From Janibacter sp. A1S7 (GTDB lineage Bacteria > Actinomycetota > Actinomycetes > Actinomycetales > Dermatophilaceae), in the NCBI RefSeq assembly GCF_037198315.1, contig NZ_CP144913.1:2852001-2916000 (forward strand): a DNA stretch of 64,000 nucleotides, in the 5' to 3' direction. The notes below the pieces were generated by a model. The model saw only the letters and a program-made list of their open reading frames with translations. It was not told the origin of the DNA and did no database searches. The position numbers and the translations under genes are program-made. Below are positions 7,300 through 17,922 of this stretch, in pieces (position 1 is the first letter of the stretch; each line of letters begins with the position of its first letter).

Positions 7300-8424
7300 T
7301 CAGCAGCCCTCGTCGTCGAAGGTGATGAGCTGGCGCAGCTCGGTTCCGCTGGCTAGGAGGTCCATCGCGCGATTGATGTCCTCGAGCGCGATGGTCGAGC
7401 TGATGAGCCGCTCCACCGGCAGGCGACCCGCCCGCCACATCTCCACATACCTCGGGATGTCGCGGGATGGGACGGCCGAGCCGAGGTAGCTGCCGACGAT
7501 GGAGCGCCCCTCGGCGACGAGCGCGAGCGGCGAGACCTCAACCAGGTCGTCGGCTCTAGGCAGTCCCACGGTGACTGTCCGGCCGCCCGGGGCAGTCAGA
7601 TCCAGCGCAGCGGCGAAGACCGAACCCCGCCCGACGGCCTCGATGACTGCGTCTGCCTTCACCCCACGCGCTGCGGCCTCGTCCGGCGTGAACGTCTCGT
7701 GGATTCCGAGATCACGCGCCACGGCGAGCTTGCTCCTCAGAGGGTCGACGCCGATGACCCGCACGTCGTCGAGGGCGAGCGCCGTCATGGCTGCAGCGAG
7801 ACCCACACCGCCGAGACCGACTACCGCGACACTCGAGCCCGGGGCCGGTGTCGCGACGTTGAGCACTGCACCTCCACCCGTCAGCACAGCGCAACCGAGC
7901 ACGGTGGCAACGGCGGGTGGGACGTCGTCGTCGACAGGGACGAGGGAGCGGTGGTCGACAACAGCGTGCGTGGCGAAGCCGGAGACGCCGAGGTGGTGGG
8001 CCACCTCCCCCCTCTCTGAGCGCAATCGGCTACCACCCGCCAGGGGCACGCCTGCTCCGTTGGCCTGGCTACCGGGGCGGCACGGAGCCAGACCGCCACT
8101 GGCGCAGCCGACACAGTCCCCACACCGGGGCTGGAAGGTCATGACCACCCGCTGTCCAGGCGTCACCCCGCCGACTTGGGACCCCACGGTAACCACGCGG
8201 CCGGCGGCTTCGTGGCCCAGCAACATCGGTACCGGTCGTGGCCGGCTTCCGTCCACGACCGACAGGTCGGAGTGGCAGACACCGGCCGCCTCCACCCGGA
8301 CGAGCACCTCCGTCGGTCCCGGCCCGTCCAGGTCCAGGTCCAGGTCGGTGACCCTGATCGGGGTGGATCCGGCGAAGGGCGACGGGTCGCCGATGCGGTC
8401 GAGTACGGCTCCTCGTATCCTCAC
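7300..8424 (-). CDS. Zinc-dependent alcohol dehydrogenase (MDR family)
   Basis: A 374-residue medium-chain dehydrogenase. The catalytic zinc ligands are Cys in AAGVCHSDL and His-Glu in LGHEAAGRV. The structural zinc site has four Cys in CGDCVGC plus a later LAPC. The Rossmann motif is GLGGVGLAA. The four-Cys lobe and overall length match class III-like and aryl/alkyl alcohol dehydrogenases. GTG 8424 is taken as the start because the protein then begins at the family's first strand. It is the last gene of a minus-strand operon (CaiB transferase, two acyl-CoA dehydrogenases, enoyl hydratase). It probably oxidises an alcohol or hydroxy intermediate; the substrate is unknown. Confidence 0.85.
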   Translation of the reverse strand: MRIRGAVLDRIGDPSPFAGSTPIRVTDLDLDLDGPGPTEVLVRVEAAGVCHSDLSVVDGSRPRPVPMLLGHEAAGRVVTVGSQVGGVTPGQRVVMTFQPRCGDCVGCASGGLAPCRPGSQANGAGVPLAGGSRLRSERGEVAHHLGVSGFATHAVVDHRSLVPVDDDVPPAVATVLGCAVLTGGGAVLNVATPAPGSSVAVVGLGGVGLAAAMTALALDDVRVIGVDPLRSKLAVARDLGIHETFTPDEAAARGVKADAVIEAVGRGSVFAAALDLTAPGGRTVTVGLPRADDLVEVSPLALVAEGRSIVGSYLGSAVPSRDIPRYVEMWRAGRLPVERLISSTIALEDINRAMDLLASGTELRQLITFDDEGC

Positions 8425-8458
8425 CTTGCGCTCACTTCCTGATCGGCGCGCCGTGTGC

Positions 8459-9259
8459 TCAGCGCGCGGAGAACTGTGCCGTCCGCCGCTCGAGGTTGGC
8501 GGCAATCCCCTCAGCGCAGTCCTCGGTCTTCCACAGGGCGATCTGCTCGGCGATCTCGTGCTCGAGGATCTCGGTGACGGCGTCGGCCAGGCCCTCTCGC
8601 AGTGTCCTGCGGATAGAGCGGACGGCCAACGGCGCACGCCCTGCGATCGTCTGCGCCAGCTCAACGGCGCCTGCCCGCACGGAGGCGTTGGCGTCGTCAC
8701 CGTCGGCGACGAGCACGTCGGCCAGGCCAGTGGACCGAGCCTGCTCCCCCGTGACCCGCTCCGCCGTCAGCAGCATGTGGCTCGCGACCTGATCGCCGAC
8801 GATGCGCGGGAGCGACACACTCAGCCCGAAGCCCTGGTGGAACCCCAACGACGCGAAGTTCGCGTGGAAGCGTGACGAAGGCGCCGCCACCCGGAAGTCT
8901 GCGGCACAGGCCAGTCCCAGACCACCGCCGACAGCGGCCCCTTGCACCGCCGCGACCACCGGTACCGGGATGCGGAAGATCTGCGCTGCAGCCGTGTACA
9001 CCTCACGGGCGTGGCGGGCACGCTCGTCGAGTCCGCCGTCCGCCCCGAAGTTCAGTCCGGCACAGAAGTGCTTTCCCTGGGACGCGAGCACGATCGCCCG
9101 AGCTCCGTTCGTGGCCAGCTCGTCGCCGACCTCGGCGATGCGACGCAGGACCTCCAGGTCGAAGTAGTTCGCCGGCGGACTCTGGACCTCGATGAGGCCG
9201 ATGTGGCCCTCAACGGTGACTCCCACCGGCACGGTGTTGGTGGTTGGTGTGGGACTCAT
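8459..9259 (-). CDS. Enoyl-CoA hydratase/isomerase (crotonase family)
   Basis: A 266-residue crotonase. Oxyanion-hole segments are GKHFCAGLNFG and QGAAVGGGLGLACAADFRVA. In the active-site helix region FASLGFHQGFGLSVSLPR, the position that often carries the second catalytic Glu reads His-Gln, so simple hydration is not guaranteed. Isomerase or hydrolase activity is possible. Its ATG overlaps the stop of the upstream acyl-CoA dehydrogenase (ATGA at 9256-9259). It acts on acyl-CoA in the cytoplasm as part of the island's beta-oxidation set. Confidence 0.82.
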   Translation of the reverse strand: MSPTPTTNTVPVGVTVEGHIGLIEVQSPPANYFDLEVLRRIAEVGDELATNGARAIVLASQGKHFCAGLNFGADGGLDERARHAREVYTAAAQIFRIPVPVVAAVQGAAVGGGLGLACAADFRVAAPSSRFHANFASLGFHQGFGLSVSLPRIVGDQVASHMLLTAERVTGEQARSTGLADVLVADGDDANASVRAGAVELAQTIAGRAPLAVRSIRRTLREGLADAVTEILEHEIAEQIALWKTEDCAEGIAANLERRTAQFSAR

Positions 9260-10344
9260 GTGGACGGAAGTCCTTCCTCAGGGTGACGGGCAACGAGTTC
9301 TGATAGGGATGGGGAAGCGAGGACCATCCGCCCGACGCGCGCTTGGACGTCGCACGACGGGGCCCACACCTGCAGCATTGAGTGCACACGTCGGGTCACC
9401 TGCTGGAGCGGGTACTCCCGCGTCATGCCGATCGCTCCGTGCGCTTGATGGGCTGCCGCCGCCGCACGGGCGGCGTTCTGCTCGACGACGACGGTCATGG
9501 CGTCAACCTCGAACTCGCCGGCACCCAGCGCGACGGCGCCGGCGGCGCGCTCCACGCCCAGTGTCGACATCGCGGCGGCCTGGGCCAGACCCACGACGTG
9601 CACCTGGACGGACTGGAAGGAACCCACGGGCTTGCCGAACTGGCGGCGCTCAGAGACGTACCGTGCGGTGATGTCGTACAGGCGTTGGGTCAGCCCGGCG
9701 AGGACGGCTGATCGCATGACCTCGGCGTGGCGTCGCAGCGGCGCGGCACCGCCGACCAGCTCCCCGACGATGCCGGACGGACTGTCGACCCGCACGCGGG
9801 GCCCCGGAATTCCGGCCATGTCCGTCGCAGCGGCAACGGTGTAGTCCTCGCGGCGCACCAGCACCACGACGTCACGGCCCGTCTGGTCGGTCGTCAGCAC
9901 GACGACCCCGGCCGCCTCACCGGCCCACGGGACGGCCTGGATCTCGCCGGAGAGGACGCCGTCGACCACTTGGGGCACCGGTTCGTGGGTCGAGGCGCCC
10001 GCCAAGGTCAGGGGGCCCGCCACCGGTTCCACTCCCGCGCGCCCCAGCAGGGTCACGGCCACGTGGTGCTCGAGCAGTGGGAGTGGCGTGGCCCGGTGGC
10101 CGGCGAGCTGGAGCATCGCGACAGCGTCCGCGGAGGTCCCGCCGACGCCACCGTGCTCCTCGGCGATCCCGATCCACGGGATCTCGACCGCCTCGGCCCG
10201 TTCCCACAGCTCCCGCGGGAGGGCACCAGCGCGCTCGGCCGCATCGACGACCTCCGGCGTGACCTCACGGGCGAAGAAGTCGGTCAGGAGCTCGACGATC
10301 TCCGGGTCGGGGGCGACCAGGCTCCGCTCGTCAGTGGCGCTCAT
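9256..10344 (-). CDS. Acyl-CoA dehydrogenase, small partner of pair 1
   Basis: A 362-residue acyl-CoA dehydrogenase fold protein. The C-terminal helical domain is clear: YVSERRQFGKPVGSFQSVQ, then QAHGAIGMTREYPL. The central beta domain lacks the S-E-P-x2-G-S-D flavin motif seen in its neighbour. Adjacent overlapping genes of this kind, one with and one without that motif, are typical of heteromeric (alpha2-beta2) FadE enzymes of steroid side-chain catabolism. The ATG at 10344 overlaps the stop of the 376-residue partner. I infer one heteromeric enzyme that introduces a double bond alpha-beta to a CoA thioester. Confidence 0.83.
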   Translation of the reverse strand: MSATDERSLVAPDPEIVELLTDFFAREVTPEVVDAAERAGALPRELWERAEAVEIPWIGIAEEHGGVGGTSADAVAMLQLAGHRATPLPLLEHHVAVTLLGRAGVEPVAGPLTLAGASTHEPVPQVVDGVLSGEIQAVPWAGEAAGVVVLTTDQTGRDVVVLVRREDYTVAAATDMAGIPGPRVRVDSPSGIVGELVGGAAPLRRHAEVMRSAVLAGLTQRLYDITARYVSERRQFGKPVGSFQSVQVHVVGLAQAAAMSTLGVERAAGAVALGAGEFEVDAMTVVVEQNAARAAAAAHQAHGAIGMTREYPLQQVTRRVHSMLQVWAPSCDVQARVGRMVLASPSLSELVARHPEEGLPST

Positions 10345-11471
10345 CGTGTCCTCAATCCCTTCGAGATGACCGATCGCAGGATTTCGTTCGTACCTCCGCG
10401 GATGGACCACGAGGGAGCCACCTGTACTGCTGTCGCCAGCAGACGCTCCTCGGGGTCGTCGGAGTCCTGCCGCGGCGGGCGTCCCAGGTGACGGGTGACG
10501 ATCTCCACGCACTCCTGCTCGAACCGCGTCGCCATCTCCTTGACGAGGGCGGCTTCGATGACGGGCGACTTGCCGTCGTCGACCATCCTCGCCACGGCCA
10601 GGCTCATCCCCCGGAAGGCCCAGCACCGGGCCGCGATGGAGCCCAGATCGGAGGCGACGGACTCGCGCGCCCCCGTGGACTCACGGGCAGCCCACCGCTC
10701 GAGGACGGGCATCGCGCTCATCCAGCGGTCGACCCCGCCGCGCTCGAGCGCGAGCTCACCGGTGTTCTGCGACCAGCCGGCACCTACCAAACCCAAGCGC
10801 CATGTGTCATCGATGAAGACGTCCACGAAGGACAGCTCGCAGAAGTCCTTGGACCCGTCGATGAACTCGATCGGCGACACCGTCAAGCCGGGGGCGTGGC
10901 GATCGACGATGAATTGCGTGAGGCCGTTGTGGCGGTCCTCCGACGTGCGAAAAAGCGAGAGGATGTGGGTGGCCGTGTAGGCACCCGTGGTCCAGATCTT
11001 CGCGCCGTTGACGAGCCACCCACCGTCGACCTTCTCGGCGCGCGTGCGCACCGAGGCGAGGTCGGACCCCGAGTCCGGCTCACTCATCCCGATCGAGAAC
11101 GACAACTCGCCGCGGGCGATACCGGGCAGGATCTGCTGCTTCTGGAAATCCGTGCCGTTGGCCGCGATGCTGGGCCCGGACTGGCGGTCGGCGATCCAGT
11201 GGTAGCCGACCGGAGCGCCCTTCGCCAGCAGCGCCTCGACCACCACGAGCCGATCCACGGCCGTCCGCCCATGACCTCCGTACTCCGTGGGCAGGGACAT
11301 GCCCAACCAACCCCGGCCGCCCAGATCGCGGGAGAACTCCGGGTCGACGGCTCCGGCCATGCCCAGCCCGAGAGGGTAAGAGCCCTCCGGCAGTCGCTGG
11401 TCCAACCAGGAGCGCACCTCGTCCTGCAGGTCGCGCTCAATGCGGGTGAGTTCCGTCGCCTCGAGTCTCAT
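10341..11471 (-). CDS. Acyl-CoA dehydrogenase, large partner of pair 1
   Basis: A 376-residue flavoprotein with the complete fold: N-terminal helical domain (LSLPTEYGGHGRT-like region LPTEYGGHGRT), flavin motif MSEPDSGSDLASVRT and C-terminal SIRGGTNEILRSV. At the position of the common C-terminal catalytic Glu (Y-E-G-T in medium-chain enzymes) this protein has Gly (R-G-G-T), so the base must come from another helix or from the partner. It overlaps the CaiB-type transferase upstream and the small partner downstream, so the three are translated together. Branched or cyclic substrates are likely because paired enzymes of this type act on bulky acyl-CoAs; that is inference. Confidence 0.87.
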   Translation of the reverse strand: MRLEATELTRIERDLQDEVRSWLDQRLPEGSYPLGLGMAGAVDPEFSRDLGGRGWLGMSLPTEYGGHGRTAVDRLVVVEALLAKGAPVGYHWIADRQSGPSIAANGTDFQKQQILPGIARGELSFSIGMSEPDSGSDLASVRTRAEKVDGGWLVNGAKIWTTGAYTATHILSLFRTSEDRHNGLTQFIVDRHAPGLTVSPIEFIDGSKDFCELSFVDVFIDDTWRLGLVGAGWSQNTGELALERGGVDRWMSAMPVLERWAARESTGARESVASDLGSIAARCWAFRGMSLAVARMVDDGKSPVIEAALVKEMATRFEQECVEIVTRHLGRPPRQDSDDPEERLLATAVQVAPSWSIRGGTNEILRSVISKGLRTR

Positions 11472-12691
11472 GCCAAACCTCCTGCTGCTTCGACGGGCTC
11501 CGCGCTGCCGACGCCGACAGGCGTGCGGTCCTGCGCGGTCGGCAGGAACTCTGCGAGCACCTCGGCGGTGTGCTCTCCGATCAGAGGCGCTGCTCGACGC
11601 AAACCCCCGGGAGTGCGCGAGAAGTTCGCCATCTGGGGAACGACCCGGTACTGGCCCGCTGCCGGGTGCGTGACCAGCTCCAGGTCATCCACGAGGTCCT
11701 GAAGGGTCGCCACCCGAGTGGCCGGGATACCTTCGACCCGACAGAACTCGAGCCACTCCTCGGTCGTACGCGTAGGCCCGACCGCGCGAACATCCCGGTA
11801 CAGGGAGTCGGAGTTGACGAGGGTCGCGCGCTGGTCGACGTAGCGCGGATCATCGTCCGCACCCTCCACACCGGCGGCCGAGAACAACCGCACGTAATGC
11901 CGTGGAAGGTAGGGGAAGAGGTGGACGAGACCGTCCTTGGTCGGGTGAGGGCGACGTTCGGGCGACAGCACCCGCGGGTAGCCCGGTGCCGGTCGACCAG
12001 GGGCCGCCACCGGCGGCTCCGAGATCGCGCCGCTGCCGTGCTCCGTGAGCATGAAGGCAGATGTCGCCTGCTGCATGGGGACCTCGACGTGCTGGCCGCT
12101 GCCCGTGCGCTCTCGGTGGAAGAGTGCGGCAGAGATCGCCTGCGCCATCACCAGGCCACACACCTTGTCGGCGAAGATCGTCGGCAGCAGGGACGGCTCG
12201 CCCGTGACCCGCTCGACCATGTCCGCGACGCCGCTGGCGGCCTGGATGATGTCGTCGTAGGCAGGCTCCTCGGACCGGTCGCTTGCCAGCGGAAATCCCT
12301 GCGCCTGGCAGTAGACCAGGTCGGGGCGCAGCTCCTTGAGCGAGTCGTAGTCGAGCCCGAGCCGACGCAGCACCTGTGGCCGCATGGTCGCGACAACGAC
12401 GTCGCACTCCGGGACCAGCGCCCGGATGATCTCGCGACCTTCCTCGGACTTCAGGTCGACGTCGATGGACCGCTTGTTGCGGAGCAGGTTGAGCGCGATG
12501 CCCGACAGCTGCGCGTGCGGCCCCGGCCCCATGACGCGGTTGGTGTCGCCACCCGGCGCCTCGACGAGGATCACGTCCGCCCCTTGGTCGGCCAGCACCT
12601 GCGTGGCCAGCGGACCCATCACCACCCGCGTCAGATCAAGGACGCGGACGCCACTCAACGGACCGGACGGCGTCTCTGCCTCGCTGTTCAC
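11468..12691 (-). CDS. CaiB/BaiF-type (class III) CoA-transferase
   Basis: A 407-residue protein. The N-terminus has GVRVLDLTRVVMGPLATQ, a family hallmark, then NKRSIDVDLKSEEGR. The catalytic Asp of class III transferases fits YDDIIQAASG, after the conserved segment LVYCQAQGFP. It transfers CoA between carboxylic acids with an aspartyl-CoA intermediate and could activate the island's acid substrate. GTG 12691 is chosen because GAAGGGGGC lies just upstream; a more upstream ATG at 12727 falls within a palindromic regulatory region. First gene of the minus-strand operon down to 7300 and divergent from the DUF35 gene. Confidence 0.88.
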   Translation of the reverse strand: MNSEAETPSGPLSGVRVLDLTRVVMGPLATQVLADQGADVILVEAPGGDTNRVMGPGPHAQLSGIALNLLRNKRSIDVDLKSEEGREIIRALVPECDVVVATMRPQVLRRLGLDYDSLKELRPDLVYCQAQGFPLASDRSEEPAYDDIIQAASGVADMVERVTGEPSLLPTIFADKVCGLVMAQAISAALFHRERTGSGQHVEVPMQQATSAFMLTEHGSGAISEPPVAAPGRPAPGYPRVLSPERRPHPTKDGLVHLFPYLPRHYVRLFSAAGVEGADDDPRYVDQRATLVNSDSLYRDVRAVGPTRTTEEWLEFCRVEGIPATRVATLQDLVDDLELVTHPAAGQYRVVPQMANFSRTPGGLRRAAPLIGEHTAEVLAEFLPTAQDRTPVGVGSAEPVEAAGGLA

Positions 12692-12717
12692 ACCTGCCCC
12701 CTTCGAGCATCTAGCGA

Positions 12718-12747
12718 ATTCATGCATGAATGTATACTATCATGAAT
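12718..12747. promoter_or_regulatory. Divergent promoter with a 14-bp palindrome and AATGTATAC (site B)
   Basis: ATTCATGCATGAAT (12718-12731) is a perfect palindrome. AATGTATAC (12729-12737) overlaps its right end, and CATGAAT is repeated directly at 12725-12731 and 12741-12747. It lies between the CaiB transferase and the DUF35/thiolase-like genes and probably controls both operons. Confidence 0.5.
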
Positions 12748-12777
12748 GCCATCTCGTCCAATCGCCAGGAGACGCAC

Positions 12778-13167
12778 ATGAATCCGACAGAGGAACGGTC
12801 GCTCGACGCGATCTACCAGCACCGACTCTCCGAGGGCTCGCTATCCTTCCAGCGCTGCGACAACGACCACGCGGTCTTCCCACCGCGCCCCGCCTGCCCG
12901 ACCTGTGGTTCCCGCGAGCTGGTCTGGCAGGACGCCGGGCCCGAGGCCACGATCTACTCCGCCACGACGATCTCGCCGCGCAACGCAGACCCCTACACCG
13001 TCGTCATCCTCGACGTCGACGACGGCTTCCGGATGATGTCCCGTCTCGACGGCGATGATGCCACGACGGCCCGCATCGGGGACCGGGTCCAGATCGACAT
13101 CCGTCCCCTCACCGAGGACGGCGTCCCCCTCCCCTGCGCCGCCTTGATCCAGGCGGTGCCCGCATGA
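12778..13167 (+). CDS. DUF35 OB-fold / zinc-ribbon protein
   Basis: A 129-residue protein with an N-terminal helix, a rubredoxin-like zinc ribbon and an OB fold. One zinc half-site is CPTCGS; the other is RCDNDH, where a second Cys is replaced by His, an acceptable but less usual ligand. DUF35 proteins bind acyl-CoA and act as obligate partners of thiolases or of Ltp2-type aldolases. Start ATG 12778 follows CCAGGAGAC. The stop overlaps the start of the thiolase-like gene, strongly supporting a complex with it. Confidence 0.87.
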   Translation: MNPTEERSLDAIYQHRLSEGSLSFQRCDNDHAVFPPRPACPTCGSRELVWQDAGPEATIYSATTISPRNADPYTVVILDVDDGFRMMSRLDGDDATTARIGDRVQIDIRPLTEDGVPLPCAALIQAVPA

Positions 13168-14330
13168 TGCGCGAGGAGCAGCTGCGCGGCAGCACCTCCG
13201 TCGTCGGCGTGGCGGAAGCCGGCATCGGCGAGGTCGGCCCGGGCGTATCGGCCCTCCAGATCGCGGGCGAGGCCTCCCTCGACGCCATCGCCGACGCCGG
13301 ACTCCAACCTTCCGACGTCGACGCCGTCTTCTGCCATTCGGCCTTCTTCACCTTCCCGGCCACCACCCTGAGCGAGTACCTGGGCCTCACCCCCCGGTAC
13401 GTCGACACCACGGCCACCGGCGGCAGCTCGTTCGTCGCGCACCTGCGGCACGCGACGGCAGCCATCAACGCCGGGATGTGCGAGGTCGCGCTCATCGCCT
13501 ACGGCAGCAACCAGCGCTCCCACTCCGGTGGTCTGGCCACGTCGGGTGCCAACTTGGTGCCGTCCTACGAGTTGCCGTTCGGTCCTCGCATGCCGGTCTC
13601 CGGATACGCACTCGCGGCCGCCCGACACATGCACGAGTACGGCACGACGCGCGAGCACCTCGCCCACATCGCCGTCGCTGCACGCCAGTGGGCTCAGCTC
13701 AACCCGGCAGCCTTCGCCCGGGACGACTTGAGTGTCGACGACGTCCTCGGGGCCCGCATGATCTCGTCCCCCCTCTCGGTGCGGGACTGTTGCCTCGTGA
13801 CCGACGGCGCGGGTGCCGTCATCGTCACCACCACCGAGCGCGCCCGCGACCTGCGGCGCCCCATCGTCCCGATCCTGTCGGTGGCCGAGGCGTCGCGCCA
13901 CATGAACATATCGACGACTCCGGACCTCACGACCACGGCCGCAGCCGAGTCCGGGCCCCGCGCCTTCGAGCTCGCTGGCCTGCGCCCGGCGGACGTGGAT
14001 GTCGTCGAGGTGTACGACGCCTTCACGATCAACACATTGCTCTTCCTCGAGGACCTCGGCTTCTGCGTCAAGGGCGAAGGAGGGGCATTCGTGGCCGACG
14101 GCGGCATCGCCCCGGGAGGGCGACTTCCCGTCAACACCAACGGCGGCGGCCTGTCCTACACCCACCCCGGGATGTACGGGATCTTCCTCGTCATCGAGGC
14201 CGCGCGGCAGCTGCGCGGCGAGGCCGGGGACCGCCAGGTGGAGGACGCCCACGTCGGCCTCGTCCACGGCAACGGCGGCGTCCTGTCGAGCCAGGCCACC
14301 GCCCTGCTCGGCGATGCCAGCACCATCTGA
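13164..14330 (+). CDS. Thiolase-superfamily lipid-transfer protein, possible acyl-CoA aldolase
   Basis: A 388-residue thiolase-fold protein. The region that normally holds the nucleophilic Cys reads DTTATGGSSFVAHLRHA, with no Cys. The C-terminal part has VEVYDAFTI and GGGLSYTHPGMYG, keeping a His at the thiolase position, but the second catalytic Cys is not evident in HGNGGVLSSQ. This pattern, with an overlapping DUF35 partner, resembles Ltp2 of steroid side-chain degradation, which performs retro-aldol cleavage rather than thiolysis. I therefore call it thiolase-like, with an aldolase role as the leading hypothesis. It would release a short acyl-CoA from a branched intermediate. It is followed by an SDR 35 bp downstream. 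Confidence 0.8.
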   Translation: MMREEQLRGSTSVVGVAEAGIGEVGPGVSALQIAGEASLDAIADAGLQPSDVDAVFCHSAFFTFPATTLSEYLGLTPRYVDTTATGGSSFVAHLRHATAAINAGMCEVALIAYGSNQRSHSGGLATSGANLVPSYELPFGPRMPVSGYALAAARHMHEYGTTREHLAHIAVAARQWAQLNPAAFARDDLSVDDVLGARMISSPLSVRDCCLVTDGAGAVIVTTTERARDLRRPIVPILSVAEASRHMNISTTPDLTTTAAAESGPRAFELAGLRPADVDVVEVYDAFTINTLLFLEDLGFCVKGEGGAFVADGGIAPGGRLPVNTNGGGLSYTHPGMYGIFLVIEAARQLRGEAGDRQVEDAHVGLVHGNGGVLSSQATALLGDASTI

Positions 14331-14365
14331 CCAGCTTGACCACCACAGTTCAGGGAGAACCAGAT

Positions 14366-15121
14366 ATGTCACGAATCCTGCAGGACCGCGTTGCCGTCGT
14401 CACGGGCGCCGGCCAAGGGATCGGTCGCGCCATCGCCGAGCGCTACGCCGCCGAGGGCGCCAAGGTCGCCGTCATCGACATCGATGGCGACCGGGCGACC
14501 GAGGTCGCCGACGCCATCACTGCCACTGGCGGCATCGCGATCGGCGTCGCCAACGACGTGGCCAGCCGAGAGTCTGTCAACGCAGCGGCAGCCGAGGTCG
14601 CCGAGAAGTTGGGGCCGATCACCATCCTCGTGAGCAACGCCGGCGTCACCCGCCCAGCGATGCTGTGGAAGATGACCGACGAGCAGTGGGACCTCGTCCA
14701 GGCAACCCACGTCAACGGCAGCTTCTACTGGCTCCAGGCCGTCGTGCCCGCCATGCGTGAGCTCAAGCAGGGCAACATCATCCTCACCAGCTCCGCTGCC
14801 GGAATCAACGGCACCATCGGCCAGATCAACTACGCGACCGCCAAGGCCGCGCTGCTCGGCATGGCCCGCTCCGCGGCCAAGGAGCTGGCGTCGTCCAACA
14901 TCATCGTCAACGCGATCGCGCCGGCGGCCTCCACGCCGATGACGGAGACCATCCGCACCGACGAGCGCTTCAAGGACAAGTACCTCGACACGATCCCGCT
15001 CGGCCGCTGGGCGGAGCCGGAGGAGATCGCCGGAGTGTACGTCTTTCTCGCGTCGCCGGACTGTAGCTACATGACCGGCCAGACCTTCTCGGTCGACGGC
15101 GGTCGAGTGCCCGTGCGCTGA
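14366..15121 (+). CDS. Short-chain dehydrogenase/reductase (FabG-like)
   Basis: A 251-residue classical SDR. Cofactor motif is TGAGQGIG; an acidic residue follows at VIDIDGDR, which favours NAD(H). NAG is in SNAGVTRP. The catalytic residues are Ser in LTSSAAGI and Y-x3-K in INYATAKAA. The end SVDGGRVPVR is typical. It probably oxidises a 3-hydroxyacyl-CoA in the pathway. ATG 14366 follows CAGGGAG. It is the last gene of the rightward DUF35 operon and is closed by a perfect bidirectional hairpin. The substrate cannot be told from sequence. Confidence 0.88.
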   Translation: MSRILQDRVAVVTGAGQGIGRAIAERYAAEGAKVAVIDIDGDRATEVADAITATGGIAIGVANDVASRESVNAAAAEVAEKLGPITILVSNAGVTRPAMLWKMTDEQWDLVQATHVNGSFYWLQAVVPAMRELKQGNIILTSSAAGINGTIGQINYATAKAALLGMARSAAKELASSNIIVNAIAPAASTPMTETIRTDERFKDKYLDTIPLGRWAEPEEIAGVYVFLASPDCSYMTGQTFSVDGGRVPVR

Positions 15122-15138
15122 CCGGACCGGTCGCAGGA

Positions 15139-15188
15139 CGAAGGGGAGGGGCGTGGTGCCTGATCAGGCACCACGCCCCTCCCCTTCG
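15139..15188. terminator. Perfect 25-bp inverted repeat, bidirectional terminator
   Basis: Positions 15139-15163 are the exact reverse complement of 15164-15188, with no loop bases beyond those needed to turn. It lies between convergent genes (SDR and the nitronate-monooxygenase-like gene) and probably ends transcription from both sides. Confidence 0.85.
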
Positions 15189-15206
15189 TTCGGGTGCAGT
15201 CGTGGC

Positions 15207-17115
<1,909 letters not shown>

Positions 17116-17119
<4 letters not shown>

Positions 17120-17922
17120 TTGATGCCCCACTCCCCGGTGAACTCGACGTCCGTCTTGTCGGCGAAGGCCTTGAACGCAGCGGGCGCATCGACCGTCGCG
17201 TAGTTGACCGCCTGTGCCCGGGCCTCGGAGTCGAGTGCCTCCCGCATCGACTGGAGCACGCCCGCCTGAAGGAGGTCCTTGGCCTGCGCAAGGGCGATGG
17301 GTGGCATGGCCGCCAGGCGAGTTGCCAGATCCGCCACGAAGGCGTCCAGCTCGTCGGGCTGCGTGACCCAGGTGACGAGTCCGAGCTCGCGCGCCTCGTC
17401 GGGCGTGACGAACTCGGCCAGGTAGGCGAGCCGCTTGGCCTGCTGCAGACCCGCGAGACGGGGCAGGAGGAAAGAACCGCCGAAGTCGATGGTCAGGCCC
17501 CGCTTCGCAAAGATCTGGGAGAACTTCGCGTCCGCCGCGGCGACGACGAAGTCGCAGCACAGGGCGAGGTTCCACCCGGCGCCGACCGCGGCACCCTCCA
17601 CCCTGGCGATGACGGGCGTGGGCAGGGTGTAGAGCGCCTCGGCGGTGCGGCTGATGTTGCGCACCCGGGTCAGCGGGTGCCCGCCCGGAACACCGGAGAT
17701 GTCCGCGCCGGCGCAGAACGCCCCACCGGCACCGGTGAGCACCACTGCGCGGATAGAGTCATCGGTCGCGACGGTACGCAAGTGGTCGTACAGCCGGTCC
17801 CACCCTTCGGCGGTCTGGGCATTCTTGCGGTGGGGCCGGTTGAGGGTGATCGTCGCGACCGCCCCGTCACGGGAGAGGAGTACCGGGTCTTCGGTCGTCG
17901 CTGTCATGATCGTCTCTTTCAC
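17116..17922 (-). CDS. Enoyl-CoA hydratase/isomerase (crotonase family)
   Basis: A crotonase of 263 or 268 residues. GGAFCAGADISG and EGAAVGAGWNLALCCDFVVA are the oxyanion segments. FAKRGLTIDFGGSFLLPR has Asp-Phe where many hydratases have Pro-Glu, a variant common in PaaG-like isomerases and related proteins. The GTG at 17922 overlaps the upstream dehydrogenase stop (GTGA); an ATG at 17907 with AAAGAGACG before it is an equally good start. Two crotonases in tandem suggest successive or different steps, such as hydration and double-bond shift. Confidence 0.84.
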
